Translations under genes and position numbers: made by a program
In this document: piece by piece, positions 1 to 11,390 of the stretch
Layout of the letters: each line of letters starts with the position of its first letter
Numbering within the stretch: the stretch's first letter is position 1
The notes under the pieces: model-generated
Told to the model about the DNA's origin: nothing
Databases searched by the model: none
What the model saw: only the letters and a program-made list of their open reading frames with translations
Assembly (NCBI GenBank): GCA_009602725.1
Contig: WELB01000106.1
Location: 217,727-273,227 of the forward strand
Origin: Spirogloea muscicola
Lineage: Eukaryota > Streptophyta > Zygnematophyceae > Spirogloeales > Spirogloeaceae
Direction of reading: 5' to 3'
DNA: 55,501 bases

Positions 1-523
1 GCTGAGGTCACTGCAGGCGGTGTTTTCAGCGACATGCTGAGGCTTGCGTCCTACTTGGGGGCCCCATCATAGCGGGCCCCAGAGTGGCAGCAGTCTGTTG
101 TGTTCTCACAGTATTTATGCGGCCTTGCCTTCTGGGCGGTACGCCTGCTTGTGACTTGCGGGCACTTTGTGTTACTGACAGTAGTTACATGCAGTCAAGG
201 CTTGAGCTCTTGCACAATAAAGTCGCACAGTAACTCCATCCTTATTGTTGTCTGCGTGAGCTTAAGGGTCGGGGCAGGCGCTTGGCTCAAGCGCAAAGAC
301 GCCCGTTGATCTTAACTGCACACTTCCAAAAGGCGCCTCACACAACAGGCTACCAGCTGCATGCGATGCTGAGCAAGTAGACTTCAAGACCAAAGCAGCA
401 GTGGTCAGTAGTGCAAGAAGTTGACAGCCAAGAACTGTTGATCTTTGGCTACGTTGCATGATGAGAAGGACGCAAGCAGGTTGTGCGCCAACGCCGTTTT
501 GCTGGCCGTGCTACACAGATCAG

Positions 524-615
524 CCCTGCACTGGCTGCCATGCTGATCAATCAGACTGGTAAGTTGCTGCCCTGCACTGGCTGCCATGCTGGTCAATCAG
601 ACTGGTAAGTTGCTG
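524..615. repeat. 46-bp tandem duplication, two copies
   Basis: The segment beginning CCCTGCACTGGCTGCC and ending GGTAAGTTGCTG occurs twice in tandem (524-569 and 570-615) with a single obvious mismatch (TGATCAAT versus TGGTCAAT). Each copy ends in a strong 5' splice-site-like motif. Confidence 0.9.
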
Positions 616-832
616 TTACATTCGGCAAATATTGGTGGTTGTTGCATATATCCGCGGAAGTGACTGGACTCGAGCCCAGGGCTGACCTCGGTGTGAGTGA
701 GCCACACGCAGCGGCTGCCTCCACGAGCTGCAGGGCTGCTAGTCAATGCCCGGGCAGCAGCAGTGGCCCGTCGACAGCGGAGCTGCCAGTCGAGGGCTGG
801 CCATGGCCAGCACTGGCGGCGGATGCGGCGGC

Positions 833-902
833 AGAGAGGCGAGGCGAGACGAGGCGAGTCCTGGCGAGGCGAGACGAGACGAGGGCGAGCAGGGCGAGGC
901 CC
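833..902. repeat. GGCGAG/GACGA minisatellite
   Basis: Short imperfect tandem units of GGCGAGACGAG run through about 70 bases, with strong purine bias on the plus strand. All six frames are open by composition, so the overlapping Arg/Glu-rich and Ser/Pro-rich reading frames are not evidence of a protein. Confidence 0.7.
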
Positions 903-904
903 CA

Positions 905-1144
905 TCAGTTGTTGCCCTGATAGAAGCGCTTGAGGAACTCGGACTCGCCGCCGTGGTCGACGAGGCCGAAGCGGTGTGCGGTGTCGGCGCGCTTGTCGCC
1001 GCCGGCGCCCATGCCGACCATCCAGGAGCCGAGGATGTGATGGCGCTGCTTGGAGTGCGACGTGAAGTTCTCCAGCTCTTCGCGCCCCTTGTACACCAGC
1101 ATGTCCACCACCTGGGCGCCCAGATGGCTCGCCGCCGCCGCCAC
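905..1144 (-). CDS. Unrecognised short ORF or terminal exon, antisense to GT77 5' end
   Basis: The minus strand holds an open frame of about 79 codons ending in TGA at its low-coordinate end. Its C-terminal part has unbiased composition and looks protein-like (contains HHILGSWMVGMGAGG and ends SEFLKRFYQGNN). An ATG lies at the MLVYKGREEL segment, giving about 65 residues; a splice-acceptor-like CTCACAG also sits just upstream, so it may be the last exon of a longer gene. It overlaps the proposed GT77 start region by about 20 bases in opposite orientation. I do not recognise the family. It could be a small divergent gene or a chance open frame in GC-rich DNA. Confidence 0.35.
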   Translation of the reverse strand: MAAAASHLGAQVVDMLVYKGREELENFTSHSKQRHHILGSWMVGMGAGGDKRADTAHRFGLVDHGGESEFLKRFYQGNN

Positions 1145-1166
1145 TGTGAGCCCACCAAGTCCGACT

Positions 1167-1204
<38 letters not shown>

Positions 1205-3543
1205 TGGCTCCCCGCCTGGTCGCCCACCTCGTCTGCCGAGGTCGCGCTGGTGCTCACGACCGATGCGCGCCTGTCGCCGGCCGCGTACGCCTACGCCAAG
1301 GAGCTCGTGGCGGCCTACCTGCTCGACGGCAGCGCCGCCGCCGCGGGTCCCCGCCTCTTCGGTGCCACGCTGCTGCGCCTGCAGCGGCCGCCAGGTGGGT
1401 GAGAGGAGGCCTGGAAGACTCAGGACTTAGACTTAGGACCTCAATAGACCACTGCTTCGTGCTCTCTGTGTCCCAAACCCCAAACCCTGTCTTAAAGCCA
1501 CATCGGAAACCGAATCCCTAAGCCTTTGCTAACATCTCACATACTTGACCCATGCTATGCACAATGTCAGTAAGGAGCAGGTCGTCTCCTTCTCGTAAGC
1601 TAAGGCGGTTTGAGCTTAGCTTGGGACTGTGGTCGAAACCTCTAGCCCTGTTGCCTGGTTTCGAGGTGCAACACTATGCTGTGGAAGTTGTTCGGGGCTT
1701 TGCCGCTGATTGAGTGGAGTTTGACGTCGCTATTTGCAGTGACTGACAACACCCACAACGCAATGCAGCAGCAGCACCTGTTTCTCAGCCAGGCGGTGGG
1801 CGAGGGCGTCCAGCTGCTCGCACCTGGCCCCTGGAAGCAGTTCCGTGCGTGGCTGGACGCCTCGCAGGCTGCTAGCGTCGGCCAGCTCACGCACTTTGGC
1901 GGCACTGACAAAGGCATCGCTGCGGGCAGATGCCAGCCATCCTGGATGGCGAGCTTTGCGGCTTACGTTCACCAGCTTGGCTACTACAACCTTCACCTCA
2001 ACCTTCTAGGTGCAGGCATGCGCTTGCCTTACCTCCGTGATCCTCCATATGATGCTCTGATTGCCAACTTTGCGCAGCTGGTATCTTTCGTTCATGGAGG
2101 CTGCTGGTCTTGCAGGCGAGCCGAGCCTGGCGGTTTTGTCACGAATGGCCACAGTGCACGCTGACAATGCCAGCGACGGCAGTGACAGCCAGAGCAGTGG
2201 CGGGCTTCGGCTGGTGGCAGACACCAGGCTCGTGCCCAATGAGCTGTGGACTATGCCGCCAGCTGCGAAGCTGCCCAAGTACGGCACCTGCATGCATGAG
2301 GTCGGTGCTTGCACTAGCACCTATATGGTTGTGCTTTATGGGGATTGCTAGAGTCCTCTTTTCCTGTCTTATACATTGTGAGTACTGGTCAATTCTATGT
2401 GTGTGATGGTCATGCCTTCGCGTTCTTTGGCTGCACTAAAGGTGAAACGCCTAGGCAGCCTTTCCCACACTGACATGTCTGGCTGGTATGCGCCATATGT
2501 GCGTGGAGAAGGCTGTGACATTCTTGCACTGCATGAGTTCTTGCTGTCAGCTGGCATCTCATGGACTGAAGCCAAGCTGGCTGCAGTAGTCCTATGTTTC
2601 TTGGGACGGGAGCTCAATCAGGCTGTCGAGATAGTCCCTTTTTATTAGGGGCCTGAGTTTGAGGAAAGCATGGTCCACTGCCAACATGCAGGTCCAACAG
2701 GGTACCCTGGCTGAGACAATGGAGGAGCTGGCGGCGCTGCTGGCACGCCTGCATCGCAATGGCACTGTCATTGTGGCGACAGTCAATGCTGGGTTTGAGG
2801 ATGTCATGGCAAATTGGCTGTGCCACGTCAAGGACCTCGGACTGCGGCACCGGCTGCTCGTTGCTGTCAACCTGCCACTCGCCCAACGGCTTGCTGATGC
2901 TGGCGAAGCAGTGCTCTATTTGCAGGCGGCAAGCGAGCGCGTCGGCGATGCTGGCCTTGTGTTTGCAACCATTGAGTATCAGCAGCTCATCCTCCAGCGC
3001 ACAAAGATGATTGACAACATCTTGGCGCTTGGGTACAGCGTGCTGCTCGCTGACATCGATGCCGTGTGGTTATCGGACCCTTTTCTGCACATGGCGGACC
3101 CCAGCGTGGAGCTTTACGCCCAAGTGGAGCCGTCGGGCCTCCTGTGCGGCGGCTTCCTCTACCTGCGCAACACAGCACTTGTCCGGCAGCTCTGGGCGGC
3201 GCTCACGGAGCGTCACGCAGCACTGCTGGACCGCCTCGCAGTGGAGGCACGGCAACCGAGCATCGAGGACCACGAGCAAAGCATGCTCAACGAGATGCTT
3301 TGTGATGATCCGTCCTTCACCGCGCTGGTAGTGCGCAAGCTTGACCCACTACTCTTCCCCAGCGGATTTGAGTACTGGCAGGCACGCACCTGGGTGAAGC
3401 GCGGTGTCACACCCGTCGTTGTGCACAACAACTGGATCAATGGCAAGGAGGCGAAGCTGCAGCGCTTCCGCGAGGCGGGTCTGTGGCGCGTCAAGGACGC
3501 CGATTTGACTTGTATCTGCAGAACGTGCCCCATATTCATTTGA
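1124..3543 (+). CDS. GT77-type nucleotide-diphospho-sugar transferase
   Basis: Probable Golgi glycosyltransferase of the nucleotide-diphospho-sugar transferase (GT77) family, which in plants includes arabinosyl- and xylosyltransferases of cell-wall and hydroxyproline-rich glycans. The last exon (from about 2692 to a TGA at 3541) encodes most of the catalytic domain. It has TVIVATVNAGFEDVMANW at its start, the metal-binding DxD in LLADIDAVWLSDPF, a substrate-loop segment with LLCGGFLYLRN, and a conserved-looking end with VVVHNNWINGK. Upstream exons at about 1124-1395 (donor CCAG|GTGGG), about 1745-2010 (after TTTGCAG), about 2081-2299, and possibly near 2390-2440 give an N-terminal extension including YVHQLGYYNLHLNLL, resembling the N-terminal region of XEG113-type members. 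The start at 1124 (MARRRRHCEP, followed by a polyglycine stretch from a GGC repeat) is a guess. No transmembrane anchor was seen, so the true 5' end may be missed. The sugar donor and acceptor cannot be inferred. Confidence 0.75.
1166..1205. repeat. (GGC)n trinucleotide run
   Basis: About 12-13 uninterrupted GGC units. On the plus strand they would encode polyglycine in the proposed first GT77 exon; on the minus strand polyproline. Confidence 0.9.
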
Positions 3544-3914
3544 TTTCTTGCATTTCATTGAATGTGTAGAGTATCTTGTTTCCAGTAACACCGCTTTGCT
3601 CAGGGAGGCCCGTCAAGAGTTGTCCATCTCTAGAGCCCTGCAGCTGCACTGTTATCTTACAGCAGGCAACGTGAGGCACTCGCTTACACTCGTCTGAGAA
3701 CCTACACAGCATGAGCTTGCTTGGACCATTTGACTACGACAAGAGAGTGCAGAAAGTCTCAGCAGTCTCCATTAGGACAAGCGGCCGCAACTTGCAGAGC
3801 AGCCCCCCTCGCACTGCTGCCAAGGACACCACAGACACCATGCTTGATGGTCCACTGCGTTGCACACCAAGGCGGTTGAGCCCTGGGGAATCAGATGAGT
3901 GGTCAGTAATGCCT
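3544..3914. other. Convergent 3' intergenic region
   Basis: Lies between the GT77 stop (3543) and the importin stop (3915), which converge. It should contain both 3' UTRs. I see no further gene; a plus-strand open frame starting at 3711 is antisense to the last importin exon. Confidence 0.5.
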
Positions 3915-6900
3915 TCAGAGCCCGGCAGAGCCCACCACCGTGGGGCAGGCGGCAAGCAGCCGCTCCAAGAGCCCTTCAGGAGGCGGCAGCCGTCGCAGCA
4001 ATCCGGCAGCATTACACCGCTGCAGGCATGTAGCCACATCTGCTTCCTCGACCTGGTCCTCCAGCGGGCCTGTGCAGACAATGGAGCGCAAGTGACGCGC
4101 AGAGCACACCATCTCAGTGCATGGGCAAGGCTGCAGCTCGACGGCTAGCACAGGCTATGGGAGTGCCAGCTGCCTTATGACAACTTCAGCACTTCAGCCT
4201 GTAAGAGTGCAGGCATTGCTCCTTGTCTCTTCTGCAAGATACGCCCTTTCCTAAAGCGGGGTACACTGCCCATCATGTCCAAGGCTTGGCTCACCAAGGT
4301 CCAGTGGGAGGCCATCATCCTCGTCCTCGGGGGGTCTGTCGGAGGCTGCCACCAGTTCCTCCTCCACCTCCACGGCGGCCTTGGCATAGCGGGCCTGGAA
4401 CTCTTCCTCCGTCTCCTCCCACTCCTCGTCTTCGTCATCAGTCTCAACATCCTCATCAATATCCTGCAAGCAAACAACCATCACCACTTGTGAGCGTGTC
4501 TAGATCTAGGTTTGCATATTGTAGGGTATGCTTCAGGGCTTGTACTTACTTCCTCAGGGCTTGTACTTACTTCCTCATCTCTGCTTTCAGAGACATCATC
4601 GCCCTCCTCGCCCTCATCCTCCGCTTCCATGGCGTCATTCTTAGCCAGCTGCCTTATCTCTGCAAGCTTCACGAGGCTGTTAACAGCTGCGTAGCATGCA
4701 TCGCCTGCAACCGCCTCCGCGTGGCCTCCTTGCAGTGCACTTGCGTGGTTGAGGAGGTAGATTGTGACGCCTGTTGACGCATGTACTGCACAGTGCCAGC
4801 AATCAAAAGGAATCACCAATACTTAGTGATCTTGTGCTTCCATAGATAGGCTCTCACTGCCTGACGAATTTTAGTCTTCAAACTTAAAGCCCAATTGCAG
4901 GTGAAACACAAATTGCCTCTTGTCACATACTGCAGCTGCATTGTAGTGAATGCTTGTTCGCTAGCAAAAATACAAGCTCCATGACCAAAAGAAAGGTCCT
5001 GCAAGATCACCAAAAAGCTTCAGCTCTGATTCAGACAGGCTGTGCTTGCTCGTTAGCAACCCCTTGACAGCTGTAACCCACATGTGCAGAGCTTGCACTC
5101 CTGAAACATTGCTAGCCGCGCTCCAAGGAGCAGCCAGGCCAGCCAGGGCCGCACTTGGCGCCACATTGAAGCACGTCGCAATTGCCAGAGCGAGGGGCTT
5201 GCTCAAGGAGGCCTCTGTGTCCAAGAGCATGTGGAGCCTCTTGCCTGCCACCTGCACGGTCGAACCAGCTTGGCTGACCACCTTCTATGACAATAGCTGG
5301 AGATGTAAGGACACTGTGACAAGGGGATGTGGCTCAATTTAAGCATGATGTAAAGGTCTGCATGAGGACTGCAGAATTTTGCTGAAACTGATCGTGTCAG
5401 GCACAAGAACGTCCTGCCAATGTCTGACCTGGGAAAGACGAGCAACAATTGCTTGAGCTGCCTCGTCTCCACCAGGGGAGGCTTGACAGGCGCGCAGCAA
5501 TGAGTGCGTGGACCGGCAGGCTCGCCATACTGCATCTTTGTAGTTGCTCTCAATAGCGGAAGCAAGGAAGCTCGCCATGCCCTCAGCAATTGAGCGAGGA
5601 GCAATAGGAGGGGCAGGAGGTGGAGGCATGTCGGCTTGAGCGAAGTGACTGAAGTGCAACTCCTTCTGGCAGATTGTGGTGCATACGTAGCGAGAAGGAC
5701 AAGGTTGGGCACCATCTGTCAGAGGCAGCATGTTCCTACGGCCTACCACATCACATTCTAAGTCACATGGTAAGGACACATGGTGCTGGAGCCAAAGGAC
5801 TACTGAGCAGCAACTAGAGATTTCACTAGCACCTGCAAGGCAACGGCCTGCTCGATTGCCCTGCACGCAGCCAAGTCTTCCTCTGCCTCCCATGCTTCCC
5901 AGTAAACAAGCAAGCCTGAATACGCCTGTAGGAGCTCCTCGATCATCCGCGTTTGGGCCTGGTGCTTGCTGCTTGTGCTGGCAAGCACAAATGCCACGAG
6001 GAGAGATGTATCTGCGAGGCAGGAGGGCGGTGGGTCGGCCTCCTCCTACGGCAGACGGACATGAATGTATCAGCAAGCTTCACAAGGGTCTTTGATCAGA
6101 AGTCCACATCAGCTCACTCTTGCACTCATCATGCAAGAGCAAGCCTAACTTGATGATCATAGATGCCAGCTTCCAGTGCTTGCAATTACAGAGGGGGTCT
6201 CAAGCCAATGACCTCGTGCGACTGGGACAGCCAGCCCTGCTGGAGAGCCTTGGCCGTTGAGTCGGCGATTCGAGCAGTCTCACGCGCATGCACAGCAACT
6301 TCCGCCTCGCTCCTTTCCTCGCCCTGCTCGTGCATATCCTCCTCTGCCTGCTCCCAGTGTCGCACCCACGAGGCCAGAGCCGACACACCAGCCTCCACAG
6401 CCTGTGCAAGAACGCCTCAACACATGCCTGAGCGTGCTAAGTCCAATCTGATCTGACTATATTAGGAACTAAACTGACAGAACATGGTGGCCTCAGGCAC
6501 AGTCCACATGTGTGACCAATATATCAAAGGGCAACAATTTGCATAGACCTAGCAGGGCAGCTCGGATCATCCCACCAGAGGCCACGGCTCTGGATGAGCA
6601 GGGAAGAGGGGTATGAGTAGCTGCACAATGGCCTCCACCATCTCTGGCGCATGCTTCAGGACGCCGTTGTCTTCCAGCTCAGCCAGCTCCTCAAGGAGCC
6701 GGAAGGATGTGGCTGCGTCCGCTTCATCGTCGCTCTTGGCCCCTGCCACGGCCGCCTGGAGCAAAGGCAGCCAGTCCAGCGGCTTCACACTACCGGCCTG
6801 CAGCCACTTCGCATGGATTGCATCAGCCACTGTGTCTTTCACACAAGCTCCAGCTGGTTAGTGTGCATCTTGTCCATGATTTCAGCTTGTGAAGCCCACC

Positions 6901-9900
6901 CTACCTGGACCAATAACGCGATGGCGGCAGCGGCAGACGACCTGACCAGCCTCCACGACATGCCACCCCTGTCTTGAGCTGTCAGCGACTTGACCAGGCA
7001 TTGGAAGACCATCCATCCTAGTTCCTGCCACAAGGAGCGGCACTTCTAACATTACGGTGCTGTAGCAGACAGTGTGTGCAAGTCTACTGCTGCAATGATG
7101 GCAAGGCGGACTTGAGGGCCAGCTTGCAAACCTGTGGCTCAGCTGACAGAGCAGAAGCAAGCTCCCCAAGGAGCCAGTTGGCATTAGCAAGTAGAAACGG
7201 GGACGGCGAGAGCATCGTGTAAAGCGGCAGCACCCGTGCATGAAGCAGCGCAGACAACTTTTCCTCGGGCTGTTGCTTCAGGAACTGCACGAGCGCAAGT
7301 GTTGGATCTGTCACAAGCTCTCTGTAGGTCCCTGACTCAAGTCATGGAGCCCTGCTCATAAGTGCTGAAGCAGGTGAGGATCTGCATCAGAAGAGGCAGA
7401 TGACTCTCCAATGACACCTAGCACTGGCGGAATTGCTCGTGTGGACTTGGGCAGGTGCCTCCCAGTTGCAGAATTAAGTACTGCAGAATCAGGTACTCTA
7501 CCATGGCAAGGCTTGACAAAAAACTAGCATATGCAGCCATGCGTACCTCCTGCAGAGCCTCATACGCCAACAGGACCCCAAAGTAGCTATCCATCACCAT
7601 AGACACAACAAAACTCTCAAGGCTCAGTAAGTCTCTGTAGACAAAATGTTACTTTGTGATGCTTCAGCCGACACTCATTGAGTGCATCATATAGATGGAT
7701 AAAGTCGTGATGGATTTCTTGGTGAACAACTCACTTGGAAATACCGGCGGAAGCAATGTCTGCACCGTCAGGAGGCACAGGGAAGGTATTCAAGAATGGG
7801 AGGATGAGGGCTTCGCCAGCCGTAACCCCAGCCTTTCTCCCCTTTGACTTCCTCTTAGAACTGGACTTGGCGCTGATATTGGCTGTGGGAGGTCTCTGGT
7901 GTCACAACAAGAGCACATGGCACCAAGATGACTCTTATATCGCTCTGCCAGCTGCCAAGAGTGCTTACTACGAGGGGGTTTGCATACATCATGACAATGT
8001 GCAAAATCTCATGCAACACCTTACATCAGCTAGGCCAATGAGACCAAGCAGGTTCAGGGCACTTTTGCGCCGCGTGTAGAGGTCTGCTTTCCACGCGCTT
8101 GCATCAGCCTGGGAATGTATGATGCAGCTGTAAGTCAGGAAGACTGTGTATGACTCCATCCTAATCGCCTGCAATGTAGATTTACCATATAGATCACACA
8201 CAAGGCTACTCACAAGATCAGAAGGCAGATTCTTTGCAAGGTATTCCTCCTCATTCGTTTGCCACTCTTGAACATCCTGTGGTCAGCAAGGAATGGTGAG
8301 CACCACCATGACTAGATTCAAATTGACTGCACCTCAATGTATCTCCACCACATTAGTGGTTGTGATTGTCAGCAGCACCGGCAGTATTTAATGCTTGTTG
8401 TTGCAAGCTCTGTTGCAAATTTTGGGACTGTTTACAGCAGATTTGTGAAGACAGGAGACAAGCTTGAGCTAGTATCTCAAACATGTACCTCAAACGTAAG
8501 GCGCAAGACAGGAAAGATGGAACCTTCCAGAAGGACAGCAAAGTTGGGAACGAGGAGTCGCCAGCCCTGCAAATGTGAAGCTTGTCATGCTTCCTACAAG
8601 TAACCTGGAGTATATAAGAAATGGATTGTGGGGTACAGCAAATCCTAAGAGTAGCTTCAAAAGTAGGACTTTCATAGCTGACGCCTAGACGAGCAAGTCT
8701 CTGCCAGGTCGTGGGCTCATCTGTGAAAACTTGGTCAAAGTGACAGCTGCAAAATATATATAATCAGCAGACTGGTGACAAAGAGGTGCATACAGGCGCG
8801 GTCTGGAGAATGATTGCAAGGGTATCAAACGCCAAGGATTGAGTGCGTTCTTGAATAGGATCCAGGGCCTGCAAACAGTGGGTTGTATTGTAATTCTTTG
8901 GTCAGATACAGGCCTTGGAGCTTCTAAGTTGTGCACAGAAGGAACCTTCCTTGTGGTAGAAGCATGGTGCATGTAGGAGTAGAATGAGAAAAGCTCAGAT
9001 GAGTCTTGAGAAGGTCATGAGTTGACTGCACTGATCACTACGAGCAATCAGCCAGCTCCCTCACCTGTGTATTACCAGCAGATCTAGTAAGGCTAATGGC
9101 TGCAGCACACAAACGTGGAAGAAACCTGCCAAAGCACTGTTGGCGGCTGTAAACATCGGATACCATATGCGCAAATCGACCTCTAGCGGCAAGTGAGGAA
9201 ATTCTCATGGGACATGGAGGGCTGCTGCCATGATTTCTGGTGTGATGCTGAATGACAAACGACGTGTGCATGAGTCCATAGCACACACTGATTGGCGAGC
9301 AGTCGATGGTGCGTGATGAGGGAACCCATGATCTGCAAGGCGCGCTTGCAGCCCTTGACACGACTCTTGCTCACGGTCGTACTGGATGCCCATTGCTCAG
9401 CTGCCGCGACTTCAAGAAGGGACAGGACCTCCGGCAGCCAGACCCCGAGCTGCGGGACAAGGGAGGCTGGCATATGCATCCTCATCTGCAGCAATGCAAC
9501 CAGGCCTCTTACTTCCACTCTCTCACAATTTTAGCATGGCCTTCTATGCCATCTGCTACAGATGGTCAGAGTAAGCATATCAGCAGGTAAGGAGTCGATC
9601 TCATTCTCGCTGCATAGCTGCAGGGCAGGTGTGAAGTGAAAGCCTTCACAGCTGATTTGTCTACGCACCGAGAAGTGCAGCACCTTCAGCAGGAGGTGCA
9701 GAATCTCATCGTGCTCCAACCGACCTTGTTGCTGCTTCTGCTCCGCCTGAGTTATTACCAGTATCATAGATCAATTTCTTAGGAATGTTCACCTTAAGCC
9801 ATAGAGTCTTACTTTCCCCCTGAGTAGTAGCTTCGTGTAGTATTCAATGTACGACAGGGCTCTTGGCAAATTGACAAACCTGGATGACGAGGACGCTGAA

Positions 9901-10962
9901 CATTGGGTGCAGCGGCAGCACCAGCTCCCGTCTCACAACTTCGAGCTGCTCGGGAGCCTCATTGCTTGAGCCGTTGGCTCTGCCCTTGGCGGAGTACTGC
10001 AGGGCGCTCCTACACCACCAGTCAACACCTACAGGATCTCAATGTGGCCTACACGTGACCAGGGTGGTGGAAGCGCGGCGCTCCAATGGAGCTGCCAGAT
10101 GCTCGTCTCAGCATCACATGGCCAGCATAGGCAGCTCAATGCAAAGGTGGTGACCATGCTTGCTGATGGCCTGGCTCACCCTGAATGGCTGGAGCAAAGC
10201 AAGCAGCGCGGCCAGTGCATTCTTCGTCAAAACATCAGATGCAGCCATGCCGCTCATCAGGTTGCTGGCTTGCAGCGCCGCCTTGAGGGTGGGGACGACG
10301 TCAGGCCAGGAGGCACGGGATCGGAAGTCGGCCGCAGCCACGACTCGGAACTGCAGATTCACGCCACAGACGCGGATGTTTGCTTGCTCACAGAAGCCAG
10401 CGATGGCCTTGCAGAGCCCCTGCCGCAGACAATCTCCTGGCGACGGCCATGAATGGTGCCCGCCGGAAGCGCTCGCTCACCGTCTCGACCAGGAGCTGCA
10501 GCACGGCGCCGTCGCGGGCCCGGAGCAGCACGTCCAGGAGCAGGGCGCGGAACTCGGCGCGCTCGGCGGCAGCGGCGACGCCAGCATCCTCGGCGTCCCA
10601 TGTCCTGCGAACACTGTTCTTGACGAGCGCCGCCGCCGCGACGGCCACGGGCCTCTCCGCACCTGAACGCCCGCGACGGCGGCGGCCATGCCTTTGCCCT
10701 CGTCAAGCGATGGCGGAGGGAGGGCGAGAGACGACTGATGGCATTGTGGAGCGGCGCCCCGACGGTGAGAGGAGGGGTCCTCACCAGCGCAGACGGCGAG
10801 CAGGCTCGCCCGGAAGCGCGGGAGCGCCGCCTCCGCCTCCTCGAGCGCCGCGGCCGCCGAGCGCACCGCGGCCTCGTCGCCGCTGCAGCTCTGCCGCAGG
10901 AGCGCGGCCAGCCGCTCCTCGGCTGGCGCGCCGCCGCCGCCGCCGATAATGACCCCCTCCAT
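3915..10962 (-). CDS. Importin-beta-like nuclear transport receptor, plant SAD2-homologue type
   Basis: Multi-exon ARM/HEAT-repeat karyopherin that would carry cargo through nuclear pores with Ran-GTP. The ATG is at 10962. Exon 1 (10785-10962, MEGVIIGGGG...) splices in phase to the importin-N segment with VAAAALVKNSVRRTWDAED. Later exons match, in order and from memory, the Arabidopsis importin-beta-like SAD2 homologue: EWQTNEEEYLAKNLPSDL (about 8230-8280), SYFGVLLAYEALQEV (about 7570), VLPLYTMLSPSPFLLANANW (about 7200), WEAWEAEEDLAACRAIEQ (about 5880), PPPPAPPIAPRSIAEGMASF (about 5600). The C-terminal acidic stretch has EWEETEEEFQARYAKAA (exon 4295-4463). The last exon (3915-4069) joins in frame through the donor CTTG|GTGAGC and ends in TGA. 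Roughly 20 exons are expected; most internal limits were not fixed. One intron carries duplicated donor sites (4535-4576). The broad family is sure, cargo unknown. Confidence 0.85.
4535..4576. repeat. 21-bp tandem duplication carrying a splice donor
   Basis: Two exact 21-bp units (4535-4555, 4556-4576). On the minus strand each reads GAGGAAGTAAGTACAAGCCC plus T and contains a near-consensus GTAAGT donor, directly after the acidic exon of the importin gene (SESRDEE). Use of one or the other donor would differ by exactly 7 in-frame codons. Confidence 0.9.
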
Positions 10963-11390
10963 GACGGCCCTGGCCTCCCTTCTGCCACGGGCAGCGGCCG
11001 CCAGTCCAGCGATGGCAGTGGCGCTGAGCCCGCCGCCGCCGCCGCCGCCGCCGCGCGCGGCGCGGCTGCGGCACTTTGGACAATGAAGAATCGGGCTACT
11101 GATATGATATAATTTTGAAATAATACAAAAAAAACGAGCGGCAGTGAAAGGCAGCCAGGTCAGACAGAGGGCGTGCATGAATTGATATTTCCTCGGCCAC
11201 GGGCTTAGGAAAATCGAATTTTGTACGCGGTCCTTCCCGCCAAAAAGTGTTGCGCCGCCGTCAGCGGAAGTGGGGCGGGCTGCCGTCTGCGAGTGCTTCC
11301 CGTCACGCTTCACGGCGCCCTCAAAAGAAAATAGACTCTTCCGGAAAATGCGTGTATATTAAGAGATGGGGAGGCCATGTGTGGCCAAGT
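10963..11390. promoter_or_regulatory. Importin 5' flank, GC-rich
   Basis: GGC-rich DNA directly upstream of the importin ATG (10962) passes into AT-richer sequence near 11,090-11,130. It is expected to hold the 5' UTR and promoter. No TATA box or specific motif can be assigned with confidence. Confidence 0.35.

Larger units (their letters stand above)
1..904. other. Intergenic or 5' region with tandem repeats
   Basis: No ORF here resembles a known protein. The stretch holds a 46-bp tandem duplication (524-615) and a purine-skewed GGCGAGACGA-type minisatellite (about 833-902). Sequence around 590-615 contains two copies of a consensus-like splice donor (CTGGTAAGT), so part of an exon of a plus-strand gene starting outside or near the window is possible. 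Nothing further can be supported. Confidence 0.4.

Noticed and set aside
739-1402. Long overlapping ORFs on both strands at the GT77 5' end
   Set aside because: They pass through a GGC run and a GGCGAG minisatellite and encode polyproline, or Arg/Glu- and Ala-rich sequence. They are compositional; only the part from about 1,124 on the plus strand is kept.
1468-1488. CCAAACCCCAAACCC as a telomere trace
   Set aside because: Too short and imperfect, inside a GT77 intron.
3711-4148. Plus-strand ORF between GT77 and importin
   Set aside because: Antisense to the last importin exon, which joins in frame to the previous exon and ends in TGA; the plus-strand frame has no recognisable motif.
10359-11313. 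Several long Arg/Ala-rich ORFs around the importin start
   Set aside because: GC-rich overlapping frames; only the two minus-strand frames that splice in phase into the importin N-terminal domain are kept.
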